NCBI GenBank assembly: GCA_002441525.1
Contig: DJWH01000078.1
Location: 867-30,457 of the forward strand
Length of the DNA stretch: 29,591 nt
Source of the DNA: Acholeplasmataceae bacterium UBA6235
GTDB lineage: Bacteria > Bacillota_I > Bacilli_A > Acholeplasmatales > UBA5453
Direction: 5' to 3'
Program-made: the position numbers and the translations under genes
In this document: one piece after another, positions 1 to 6,820 of the stretch
Numbering within the stretch: the first letter of the stretch is position 1
Layout: the number at the start of each line of letters is the position of its first letter
Notes under the pieces: model-generated
The model's input: only the letters and a program-made list of their open reading frames with translations
What the model was told of the DNA's origin: nothing
The model's database searches: none

Positions 1-2
1 TA

Positions 3-266
3 GCAGAACAAATAGGTATTGAGACTAAAGTCATCAATGAAGCTTATACATCCAAAGCGTCTTATTTAGATCAAGATGATTTCGTAAAAGGTGATTTCTC
101 TGGAGTTAGAATTAAAAGAGGTTTATATAAGAGTCAAAAAGGCACTTTAATTAATGCTGACCAAAATGCCTCATTAAATATGATAAGAAAAGGTAATCCC
201 GATGCCTTATGGATAGGGGATAAGGGAGTGAACACTCCTAAGCGTACATACCTATTTGGTGTGTAG
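3..266 (+). CDS. tnpB: TnpB (IS200/IS605-type) RNA-guided nuclease, C-terminal part, cut by window edge
   Basis: The open frame enters from the window edge and gives 87 residues before a TAG stop. It contains the C-terminal signature of TnpB: an EAYTSKAS segment, the basic stretch RIKRGLYKS, and the RuvC-III motif INADQNASLN, whose Asp is the expected third catalytic carboxylate. The CxxC pairs of the zinc-ribbon TnpB subgroup are absent, as in many members with the YTSKAS motif. TnpB proteins are nucleases guided by an omega RNA made from the transposon right end. The 5' part, any tnpA and the left end lie outside the window, so it is unknown whether the element is intact. Family assignment is secure; activity cannot be judged. 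Confidence 0.9.
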   Translation, partial: AEQIGIETKVINEAYTSKASYLDQDDFVKGDFSGVRIKRGLYKSQKGTLINADQNASLNMIRKGNPDALWIGDKGVNTPKRTYLFGV

Positions 267-294
267 TCGCTTTAAATAAGACGAGTTAAATCGT
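224..294 (+). ncRNA. Candidate omega RNA scaffold / IS right end
   Basis: Three hairpins follow each other across the tnpB stop codon. First, 225-230 (GGAGTG) pairs with 233-238 (CACTCC). Second, 240-252 (AAGCG + TACATACC) pairs with 258-272 (GGTGTGTA + CGCTT): 13 pairs including one G-U, a 5-nt loop 253-257 and a 2-nt bulge at 266-267. Third, a weak hairpin ACGA/TCGT lies at 281-294. In IS200/IS605 elements the omega RNA overlaps the tnpB 3' end and runs into the right end, with the guide taken from flanking DNA. The exact right end and guide start could not be fixed from one copy. Confidence 0.55.
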
Positions 295-326
295 TAAGAT
301 ATATATATCATAAATCATACTGTAAA

Positions 327-350
327 GGGTGATTTATTCACCTCTTTGTT
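327..350 (+). terminator. Weak hairpin between tnpB and the ZIP gene
   Basis: GGTGA (328-332) pairs with TCACC (338-342), followed on the plus strand by a T-rich stretch. It could end plus-strand transcripts from the IS element. On the minus strand it lies just after the ZIP stop but has only a short CTTT tail. The stem is only 5 bp, so the call is tentative. Confidence 0.3.
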
Positions 351-352
351 CT

Positions 353-1174
353 TTAACTGAGCGCAACGTCTAAGATCATCATAATCAAAAAACCAAGGAC
401 AAATCCGAATGTTGCGAAATGTTCCCCTTTTTCATCGACGATATTTTTGGATTCGGGGATGAGTTCTTCAATGACAACGTAAATCATCGCACCAGCTGCG
501 AATGTCAATGCATAAGGTAATATTTGACTAACTACGTTGACTAGAATCGCACCGATGACCGCTGAAATGGGTTCTACTAAAGCAGATGCTTGTCCATAAA
601 AGAATGACTTACGACGTGAGTTACCTTCTTGTCTTAATGGAATCGATACGGCAGCCCCTTCAGGGAAGTTTTGAATCCCAATACCGGTAGCAACCGCAAT
701 CGCTGCAAACAGTGCAATCTCAGGGTTGGTAGCTAAACCAACAGCCCCAAATGCCACACCGACAGCCAAACCTTCAGGAATGTTATGCAATGTGATGGAG
801 AATACCAACAAGATATTACGTGATAACTTCGTGTGAATCCCTTCTTGAAGCGATTCTTTACCAAAGTGAATATGCGGTAAAATTTTATCGAAAGCGAATA
901 AAAATCCGGTCCCCATCAATATACCGATGGTCGCGACCAGCCAAGGAATGGTGCCTTGTTCTGTTGCCATATCGATGGCGGGTAAAATCAAACTCCACAT
1001 CGATGCTGCTATCATGACACCCGCTGCGAAGCCAAGCATCATATTATATACATTTTTTTGAATACCATTGAAAAAGAATACAAGCGCAGCCCCAAGTGCG
1101 GTCAAACCCCAGGTCATTAAACCCCCGAGTAACGCAAGCTGCCAATTGTCTAAACTGAGTAGATAATCAACCAT
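353..1174 (-). CDS. ZIP-family divalent metal transporter (ZupT/GufA-like)
   Basis: Integral membrane permease expected to import Zn2+ or related divalent metals. The 273-aa protein has about eight hydrophobic helices and both ZIP metal-site signatures: HNIPEGLAVG in the fourth helix region and QNFPEGAAVS in the fifth. It starts at the second in-frame ATG: GAAGGTG (1180-1186) is a good ribosome site 5 nt upstream of it, while the ATG at 1195 has none and coincides with the predicted transcription start. Monocistronic, on its own extended -10 promoter. Which metal is carried cannot be read from sequence. No metal-responsive operator was recognised. Confidence 0.9.
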   Translation of the reverse strand: MVDYLLSLDNWQLALLGGLMTWGLTALGAALVFFFNGIQKNVYNMMLGFAAGVMIAASMWSLILPAIDMATEQGTIPWLVATIGILMGTGFLFAFDKILPHIHFGKESLQEGIHTKLSRNILLVFSITLHNIPEGLAVGVAFGAVGLATNPEIALFAAIAVATGIGIQNFPEGAAVSIPLRQEGNSRRKSFFYGQASALVEPISAVIGAILVNVVSQILPYALTFAAGAMIYVVIEELIPESKNIVDEKGEHFATFGFVLGFLIMMILDVALS

Positions 1175-1200
1175 ATGAACACCTTCATTTTCCATGCATC

Positions 1201-1209
1201 ATTATAGCA
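1201..1209 (-). promoter_or_regulatory. Extended -10 promoter of the ZIP gene
   Basis: The minus strand reads TGCTATAAT, a perfect -10 hexamer (1201-1206) with the TGn extension. No good -35 is seen at 16-18 bp. Transcription would begin near 1194, leaving a leader of about 20 nt before the ATG at 1174. Confidence 0.65.
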
Positions 1210-1273
1210 CTAATACATCAAAATAACGCCATGATTTGTGATTACTTTGAAAGAAAATGCTTACTTTATTTGG

Positions 1274-2569
1274 CTATAAAAACATCGCCATATAAATTGG
1301 ATATGTAATCACATTTTTAGTAGATGAAACGTTGTTTAAAGATAACTTAATGGCTTGATTCAAACCGAAGTTTTCGAACATACTTTCAATCATTTTTGAC
1401 TTGGTATTGTCTGCTTCTTTGACTTCTAATACCGTATTTTTATCATTGAACTTGATCAAGAAGTCTGCTTCTAAAGTTGTATTTCGATCAAAGTAATAGA
1501 GCTTTTTACCATTTTTCATCAAAATATCTGCGACCACAGCTTCTAATAACGCGCCATGGTACGATTTTAATTTGCCAGTATGGATGGCGATTTGTGCATC
1601 CCCACCATAAGAGGAGGTGAGTAACCCAATGTCTTTGTAATAGACTTTAAACACATCATATTTCGCTTGTTGGGCATATGGCATTTTCGGGGTATTCAAA
1701 TTAAAACAAATATCGACCATATCAGCGTAATAAAGCCATAATAGATTTTTTTCATATTTGCGTGCAGCGGTTTTAGCTTCAACCAACCCATATTGGAATT
1801 TCTTATTTTCTTTATCTAATTGGAATGGAACTGATAAGAAGCATTTTACAGATTTCGTGTAATCTGGTTTGGATAAGTATCGTTTCATATCCTTCGTATA
1901 CATTTGAATGATTTTCGCATGTTTCTTTGTTATCAAACTAAAGTTATGGGTATTTAGGAATGAATTCACCACTTCTGGCATTCCACCGACAGTCATATAT
2001 TCATAAAATATATTCAACATCAATTCATGAAGAGCATCTGGTACAGGTAATTTGTTTGTAAAATAGTGCTTAATGTCATGGATGATGGTAGACGATACAC
2101 CACTCGCCCATAAATACTCTTCAAAATCCAAACTGTTCATATCCATGATTTCTTCATGGGCCAACGCTGTTGTTGGAAAAACCTCAGGGTTGATGCCAAA
2201 ATAGGAAGTTGCCATAATGACGTCAAACTTTTGATTGTTGACAAAGTTTTTAACGGCCACACGGACATTTGGACATAAATGGATTTCGTCGAAGAAAAAC
2301 AAGGTCTGACCAGACACAATCTTTTCGACTTGTAAGAATAGACTCACTTTCTTGATTAAGTTGGTCACATCTAGGTTTTCATTAAAGACGTTAATCAGTT
2401 CAGGATTTTTTTCAAAATCGATTTTGACTACATACTTATAATATTCTTTCGCAAAACGATCAATCGATGTGCTTTTACCCACGCCACGAGGCCCTTTTAT
2501 CAGTAATGCCTGACGGTTTGGATTGTCATGCCACTCAATCAAAGATTGGGTTATTTTTCTTTTTAACAT
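1274..2569 (-). CDS. AAA+ ATPase with C-terminal DUF4143 (nuclease-like) domain
   Basis: A 431-aa protein of the widespread 'ATP-binding protein, DUF4143' family, whose function is not established. It shows Walker A GPRGVGKS (about residues 26-33), Walker B LFFFDEIH (about 90-97), and a C-terminal part with LLEAVVADIL, EADFLIKF and VLEVKEAD, the E...D...ExK pattern of PD-(D/E)xK-like folds. A start at 2635 (TTG) is unlikely because a promoter, TTGCTA-17 bp-TATAAT, lies at 2585-2613. The ATG at 2569 is preceded by GGTGAT and gives the usual family N-terminus MLKRKI. Single gene, unrelated to its neighbours. Members are often scattered accessory genes, so transfer is possible but not shown by base composition. 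Confidence 0.85.
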   Translation of the reverse strand: MLKRKITQSLIEWHDNPNRQALLIKGPRGVGKSTSIDRFAKEYYKYVVKIDFEKNPELINVFNENLDVTNLIKKVSLFLQVEKIVSGQTLFFFDEIHLCPNVRVAVKNFVNNQKFDVIMATSYFGINPEVFPTTALAHEEIMDMNSLDFEEYLWASGVSSTIIHDIKHYFTNKLPVPDALHELMLNIFYEYMTVGGMPEVVNSFLNTHNFSLITKKHAKIIQMYTKDMKRYLSKPDYTKSVKCFLSVPFQLDKENKKFQYGLVEAKTAARKYEKNLLWLYYADMVDICFNLNTPKMPYAQQAKYDVFKVYYKDIGLLTSSYGGDAQIAIHTGKLKSYHGALLEAVVADILMKNGKKLYYFDRNTTLEADFLIKFNDKNTVLEVKEADNTKSKMIESMFENFGLNQAIKLSLNNVSSTKNVITYPIYMAMFL

Positions 2570-2584
2570 AGTATCACCAAAATC

Positions 2585-2613
2585 ATTATAGTTAAACAAA
2601 TGTTTTTTAGCAA
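2585..2613 (-). promoter_or_regulatory. Promoter of the DUF4143 ATPase gene
   Basis: The minus strand carries TTGCTA (2608-2613), a 17-bp spacer and TATAAT (2585-2590). The predicted start of transcription (near 2578) leaves a leader of only about 9 nt, made up mostly of the GGTGAT ribosome site. This decides the ATG at 2569. Confidence 0.65.
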
Positions 2614-2679
2614 GTGTATCCACATATTTTATCAACGTTTTTTTTGAAATTTTGCATATTTTATTATTTAATCCATAAA

Positions 2680-2706
2680 GAAAAAACCTTCCGAAGAAGG
2701 TCTTTG
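2680..2706 (-). terminator. Rho-independent terminator after etfA
   Basis: On the minus strand ACCTTC-TTCG-GAAGGT followed by a T run: a 6-bp perfect stem (2686-2691 with 2696-2701) closed by a stable TTCG tetraloop. It lies 14 nt after the etfA stop and ends the maoC-ACAD-etfBA operon. Confidence 0.9.
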
Positions 2707-2719
2707 TAAGGAGAAAAAC

Positions 2720-3706
2720 TTATTTATAGGCAAGAATGGCTTTGAGCTCTTCTTTGACTAGCGGTAATACTTGTTTCGCATCGGCGATGATTGATATGTC
2801 TGCTACATCAAAGATGAGCGCATTTGGATCTGTATTCACGGCGATGATGAGTTCAGATTTATCCATCCCACTGATGTGTTGAATCGCACCACTAATACCC
2901 GATGCAAAATAGACTTTAGGATGCACTGTGGTACCAGTTTGTCCGACCAAACGGTCTTTTTGTTCGATATTCGCATCTACAACCGCACGGGATGCAGCGA
3001 CTTCGCCACCAATTAAATTCGCGATGTCTTTAAGGACAGGGAACATATTTGATACCCCACGTCCTCCCGCAACAATGACTTGTGCTTTGTTGAGTTCTAC
3101 TTTTTTGTGGGTGAGTTTTTCACTGTGTAAAACTTTGACTTTAGTTGTACTTTCACAAACAAACGGTACTTCTTTTAAAGTAGACGTTCTAGACTTATCT
3201 TCTTCAATTTTAAAAATAGAAGGTCGGATGGTCGCCATTTGTGGGATGGTATTTTCACAAATGATGGTTGCGAACAAGTTGCCACCTAAGGCTGGTCTGG
3301 TCGCGAGTAACAAGAGTTTTTCACCTTGTTCAAACTCTAATAGCGTCGCGTCAGCGGTAAGTCCTGTATTCAGTCTGGCTGAAACACGTGGGGCTAAATC
3401 TCTACCTTGTAGAGTTGAACCAATCAAAAATACATCTGGACGTTCATGTTTCATTAAGTTCTCAATGGCTTTTGCATAATAATGGGTGTCATATTGACTT
3501 AATTTTGAGTCGAGTGTACATATGATTTCATCGGCACCACAGAAGGTCATGGCGTCTTTGTCTTTATTGGTCAAGTGTTCTCCAAAATAGACAGCACTGA
3601 TTTGGGTGTCTTGAGTGAGTTTTCTTCTGCATTCAGACAACAATTCTAAACCAATGGGTTGTAACTTCCCATGGTTTTGTTCCATAAATACCCATACATT
3701 ATTCAT
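2720..3706 (-). CDS. etfA: Electron transfer flavoprotein, alpha subunit
   Basis: Forms a heterodimer with EtfB that takes electrons from acyl-CoA dehydrogenase, or drives it in bifurcating complexes. The 328-aa protein has the N-terminal nucleotide-binding-like domain and the C-terminal FAD domain with GGRGVSNMFPVL, GQTGTTVHPKVYFASGISGAIQH and NTDPNALIFDVAD, all standard for EtfA. Start at 3706: GGAGG at 3716-3720 lies 9 nt upstream and gives the usual N-terminus MNNVWVFME. Its first eight bases (ATGAATAA) overlap the end of etfB, so translation is probably coupled and equimolar. Last gene of the operon. Confidence 0.95.
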   Translation of the reverse strand: MNNVWVFMEQNHGKLQPIGLELLSECRRKLTQDTQISAVYFGEHLTNKDKDAMTFCGADEIICTLDSKLSQYDTHYYAKAIENLMKHERPDVFLIGSTLQGRDLAPRVSARLNTGLTADATLLEFEQGEKLLLLATRPALGGNLFATIICENTIPQMATIRPSIFKIEEDKSRTSTLKEVPFVCESTTKVKVLHSEKLTHKKVELNKAQVIVAGGRGVSNMFPVLKDIANLIGGEVAASRAVVDANIEQKDRLVGQTGTTVHPKVYFASGISGAIQHISGMDKSELIIAVNTDPNALIFDVADISIIADAKQVLPLVKEELKAILAYK

Positions 3707-4493
3707 GGTTTTTAACCTCCATATAAGGGTATAACAATTTCGTAATCCATTTAGCAGCATCTTCAGGATTCATTGAAACCTTTTCTGATTTTGCTTGAAC
3801 TTGTTTGACATAGGTCTTTTTGACTTTGGTTGGTGATCCCTTTAACCCTATATGATTGGGATCTATATTCAAATCATTAAACGTCACCAAATTGACTTTT
3901 TTATCGGTATTGTGATAAATGTCCCACGCATTCATATGTCTTGGTTTATTCATATCGGCAAGGGTAGTGACCAATACAGGTAGTTCAACAGCTAAGGTTA
4001 AAATTTCACTGTCAGTTCTTTTCTTAACCACCATTTCACCTTGTTCTACGGAAACAATTTCGGATAGGTAAGTGACTTGTGGGATGTTTAAAAATTCTGC
4101 AACCTGAGGACCAACTTGAGCGGTATCACCATCGATGGCTTGATAACCAGCGATGATTAAATCGTAAGTCAAAGTTTTAAGGAAACTTGATAATATGGTT
4201 GAAGTAGCCCAGGTATCTGATCCCGCAAACGCACGGTCAGATAATAGATAACAGTGGTCAACCCCTCTGGCATAGAGTTCAATCAGCATGGATTCTGCTT
4301 GCATCGGCCCCATGGTGACGACACTAACGGTTCCACCATAGCGAGCCTTCAATTTAAGCGCTTCTTCAACCCCTGCTAAGTCATTCGGATTTACGATGCT
4401 TTGAACCCCAGCACGAATCAAGGTGTTGGTTTCTTTATCAATCTTAATTTCCGTGGTGTCTGGCACTTGTTTAACTAGTACAATGATATTCAT
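3699..4493 (-). CDS. etfB: Electron transfer flavoprotein, beta subunit
   Basis: Partner of EtfA in a soluble flavoprotein that shuttles electrons to or from the acyl-CoA dehydrogenase encoded next door. The 264-aa sequence begins MNIIVLVKQVPDT, typical of EtfB, and contains YQAIDGDTAQVGPQVAEFLNIP. The GDTAQVGP form resembles EtfB of clostridial Bcd/Etf electron-bifurcating complexes rather than mitochondrial-type ETF; this subclass call is inference. The start codon lies one base after the dehydrogenase TAA, with AAAGGTG inside the upstream gene as ribosome site. It overlaps etfA by 8 nt. Confidence 0.95.
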   Translation of the reverse strand: MNIIVLVKQVPDTTEIKIDKETNTLIRAGVQSIVNPNDLAGVEEALKLKARYGGTVSVVTMGPMQAESMLIELYARGVDHCYLLSDRAFAGSDTWATSTILSSFLKTLTYDLIIAGYQAIDGDTAQVGPQVAEFLNIPQVTYLSEIVSVEQGEMVVKKRTDSEILTLAVELPVLVTTLADMNKPRHMNAWDIYHNTDKKVNLVTFNDLNIDPNHIGLKGSPTKVKKTYVKQVQAKSEKVSMNPEDAAKWITKLLYPYMEVKNHE

Positions 4494-4494
4494 A

Positions 4495-5616
4495 TTAACG
4501 AAGCACCTTTCCGGCAATGACCATACGTTGAACTTCACTGGTGCCTTCATAAATTTCAGTGATTTTCGCATCTCTTAAATAGCGTTCAATTTCGAAATCT
4601 CGGATGTATCCATACCCACCCATGAGTTGAATGGCTTGGTCTGCCACTTCAAAAGCAACTCTAGATGCACATAATTTAGCCATCGCAGCTTTATCAGAAT
4701 AAGATTCACCTTGTTCCTTGGCTGTGGTTGCTAAATAAAGTAAGGCTTTCGCAGCTTCAATGCTGGTTTTCATATCTGCAATCTTGAATTGGGTGTGTTG
4801 AAATGAGGCGATGGGTTTATCGAATTGTTTACGGGTTTTAACGTAATCAACGGCACGTTCGAATGCGCCTTCTGCGATACCAACGGCTTGTGCAGCAATC
4901 CCAATTCGACCACCATCTAAAGTGGACATCGCAATTTTAAAGCCTTCACCTGGTTTACCCAAGAGGTTTGATTTTGGTACTTTGACTTTATCAAAGATTA
5001 ACTCACAAGTCGAAGATCCGCGAATCCCCATTTTTCGTTCTTTCGGTCCGACACTAAACCCTTCGGTATCTTTTTCTAAGATGAACGCACTGATACCTTT
5101 GAGTCCAAGTTCCGGATTGGTCATGGCGAAAATGATGTAGATATCGGCATAGCCTGCATTGGTTATAAAGATCTTCGATCCTGTGATTTCATAATAATCG
5201 CCCTTATCGATGGCTTTGGTCTGTTGTTTGGATGCGTCTGTACCTGCGCTAGGTTCAGTCAATCCAAAAGCACCTAACCATTCACCGCGATTGAGCTTTG
5301 GTAAATACTGTTGTTTTTGAGCTTCTGTGCCAAAAGCGTTGATTGGTGAAGCACATAAGGACGTATGGGCGGATAAAATAACCCCTGTGGTTGCACAATA
5401 TTTGGATAGAATTCTAACCGCATCTACATAGCCTGTGTAGCTCGCGCCAACACCACCATATTGGGGGTCATAAGGTAACCCTAAAATGCCCAATTCCGCC
5501 ATTTTTTGAACGGTTTCAATCGGAAAACGTTCTTCTTCATCGATGGATTTTGCTAAAGGTTTGACTTCCTTTTGAGCAAATTCCTCTAACATTTTTAATA
5601 AGAGTTCGTGTTTCAT
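4495..5616 (-). CDS. Short-chain-type acyl-CoA dehydrogenase (butyryl-CoA dehydrogenase-like)
   Basis: FAD enzyme of 373 aa that interconverts acyl-CoA and trans-2-enoyl-CoA, using ETF as electron partner. Visible hallmarks: GLTEPSAGTDAS (FAD/substrate loop), the acyl-CoA dehydrogenase segment GGRIGIAAQAVGIAEGAFE, QLMGGYGYIRD, and the catalytic Glu in IYEGTSEVQR (about residue 357), which places it with short-chain/butyryl enzymes. The start overlaps the hydratase stop as ATGA (5613-5616) and the stop is 1 nt from etfB, so all four genes are one transcript. Direction in the cell (oxidation or enoyl-CoA reduction) is not fixed by sequence; no thiolase or 3-hydroxyacyl-CoA dehydrogenase is adjacent. 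Confidence 0.93.
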   Translation of the reverse strand: MKHELLLKMLEEFAQKEVKPLAKSIDEEERFPIETVQKMAELGILGLPYDPQYGGVGASYTGYVDAVRILSKYCATTGVILSAHTSLCASPINAFGTEAQKQQYLPKLNRGEWLGAFGLTEPSAGTDASKQQTKAIDKGDYYEITGSKIFITNAGYADIYIIFAMTNPELGLKGISAFILEKDTEGFSVGPKERKMGIRGSSTCELIFDKVKVPKSNLLGKPGEGFKIAMSTLDGGRIGIAAQAVGIAEGAFERAVDYVKTRKQFDKPIASFQHTQFKIADMKTSIEAAKALLYLATTAKEQGESYSDKAAMAKLCASRVAFEVADQAIQLMGGYGYIRDFEIERYLRDAKITEIYEGTSEVQRMVIAGKVLR

Positions 5617-6029
5617 CGTCTTGGCATCACTAACGCATGTCCAACGACGACGGGTTCGTTGTTTTGATTATACGCCACCGTCTTGAATAACACGCGATTT
5701 TTCTCCTCATTGATTTCTTCTGCTTCGACCGTTGCTTTGATATGATCATTCAAATACACGGGTTTTACAAACTTTGAATCTTGTTGTAGATAAATGGTAC
5801 CTACCCCTGGCAATTGTGTGCCTAAAACCGTTGAAAATAATGCATTGATGAGACCGCCATGGGCAATTCGATGATGGAAAATCGAATTTGCTGCAAAGTC
5901 TTCATCTAAATGGACAGGGTTAAAATCCCCCGATACCAATGCGAAGTGTTTCACGTCTTCTTCGGTGATGGTCTTCTCGAAAAAAGCGATATCCCCAACC
6001 TTGATGTCTTTAATTGTCTTGCTTGTCAT
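5613..6029 (-). CDS. MaoC-like (R)-specific enoyl-CoA hydratase
   Basis: Single hot-dog-fold hydratase of 138 aa, expected to add or remove water between (R)-3-hydroxyacyl-CoA and trans-2-enoyl-CoA, the substrate or product of the dehydrogenase encoded next. The hydratase-2 motif FALVSGDFNPVHLDEDFA is present, with the catalytic Asp and His at about residues 35 and 40 (as in PhaJ). AAAGGA sits 5 nt before the ATG. First gene of the operon, preceded by a strong promoter and operator candidates, and ending in TGA that overlaps the next ATG. It could act in fatty-acyl degradation, elongation or supply of 3-hydroxyacyl units; sequence does not decide. Confidence 0.88.
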   Translation of the reverse strand: MTSKTIKDIKVGDIAFFEKTITEEDVKHFALVSGDFNPVHLDEDFAANSIFHHRIAHGGLINALFSTVLGTQLPGVGTIYLQQDSKFVKPVYLNDHIKATVEAEEINEEKNRVLFKTVAYNQNNEPVVVGHALVMPRR

Positions 6030-6052
6030 AATATTCCTTTCTGTATAATATA

Positions 6053-6101
6053 CTATGAATAAACGTTCATCTTATCTTTATAATAGACCCATTATTCATA
6101 G
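6053..6101. promoter_or_regulatory. Candidate TetR-family operators in the divergent intergenic region
   Basis: A palindrome ATGAATAAACGTTCAT (6055-6070; arms match 5 of 6 bases) lies just downstream of the predicted operon start. The 10-mer CTATGAATAA (6053-6062) recurs exactly inverted at 6092-6101, inside the -35/-10 spacer. Both positions would block the operon promoter. The half-site resembles the ATGAAT/ATTCAT arms of the B. subtilis FadR box as I recall it. Binding by the adjacent TetR protein is inference. Confidence 0.6.
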
Positions 6102-6108
6102 ATGTCAA
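6080..6108 (-). promoter_or_regulatory. Promoter of the maoC-ACAD-etfBA operon
   Basis: The minus strand reads TTGACA (6103-6108), exactly 17 bp of spacer, then TATTAT (6080-6085). This is the best -35/-10 match in the window. Transcription would begin near 6073, 44 nt before the hydratase ATG. Confidence 0.8.
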
Positions 6109-6174
6109 TAGGGTAAAAAAGATAAGGCTTGTTTTTTTCAAAGAAATCGTTTACACTAAATATAGGTGATGAAT

Positions 6175-6783
6175 ATGGAAAAAATGAACTATCGCTTACC
6201 AAAAAGAAAAGATGGTCAAAAAACATTTAATAAAATAATCAATAGTGGTAAAAAGCTATTCTCCAAACAAGGCTATCAAGCAACCTCCATAAATGAGATC
6301 ATTGATAAGGCTAAAATTGCAACTGGAACTTTTTACATTTATTTTGATGACAAGCTAGCGCTGTATGTATATCTCTTACATCAGTACCGCGCAAAGATTG
6401 GTGAAGCCATCAATGATGCGATCAAAGATGCCACCACACGTTATGAAAAAGAACGCCTTGGCATCAAAGCGTTCCTTAAGTTTGCGTGGCAAGAACCCCT
6501 CTCCTATCGAATCATTTGGGAGTCGATGTTTGTCGATAAAGATATTTTTAAAGAATACTATCAAAACTTCTCACATGCTTACATTGAAAAGCTGACTGGA
6601 TCGGTTCAAAGTGGTGAAGTGGATGCTGCGATTGACTTAGAAACCTTATCGTACATTTTGATGGGGATTTCAAACTTCGTAGGACTACAAGTATTGTTTA
6701 GAGAAACCCTCACAGATATGGATTTGGATCGCATTGTCGACCAAGTCATGTATGTGTTAAAAAACGGGATGTTCACCAAGTAA
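6175..6783 (+). CDS. TetR-family transcriptional regulator
   Basis: DNA-binding repressor of 202 aa. The N-terminal helix-turn-helix is clear (about residues 18-64), with the family pattern INEIIDKAKIATGTFYIYF followed by DDKLALYVYLL. The C-terminal ligand-binding part is diverged, as usual. AGGTGA (6164-6169) is 5 nt before the ATG at 6175; the GTG at 6166 and ATG at 6169 fall inside that site and are poor starts. Divergent from the hydratase/dehydrogenase/ETF operon with palindromic sites between them, so it probably represses that operon, perhaps with acyl-CoA as inducer as in B. subtilis FadR. The ligand is inferred from context only. Confidence 0.9.
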   Translation: MEKMNYRLPKRKDGQKTFNKIINSGKKLFSKQGYQATSINEIIDKAKIATGTFYIYFDDKLALYVYLLHQYRAKIGEAINDAIKDATTRYEKERLGIKAFLKFAWQEPLSYRIIWESMFVDKDIFKEYYQNFSHAYIEKLTGSVQSGEVDAAIDLETLSYILMGISNFVGLQVLFRETLTDMDLDRIVDQVMYVLKNGMFTK

Positions 6784-6787
6784 AACA

Positions 6788-6820
6788 CAAAGCCTCTATC
6801 ATCGTGATAGAGGCTTTTAT
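6788..6820. terminator. Bidirectional terminator between tetR and phoR
   Basis: AAGCCTCTATCA-TCG-TGATAGAGGCTT is a perfect 12-bp stem (6790-6801 with 6805-6816) with T runs on both strands. It serves the converging tetR and phoR transcripts. Confidence 0.93.

Noticed and set aside
311..336. TAAATCA/TGATTTA inverted repeat as terminator of the ZIP gene
   Set aside because: No T run follows on the minus strand and the stem is AT-rich; it also competes with the better GGTGA/TCACC hairpin.
2570..2635. 22-residue N-terminal extension of the DUF4143 ATPase from a TTG at 2635
   Set aside because: It lies upstream of the predicted promoter; the ATG at 2569 has GGTGAT before it.
2928..3479. 183-aa open frame on the plus strand opposite etfA
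   Set aside because: It lies wholly within etfA on the other strand, has no ribosome site, shows no recognisable domain, and has the composition of an antisense shadow.
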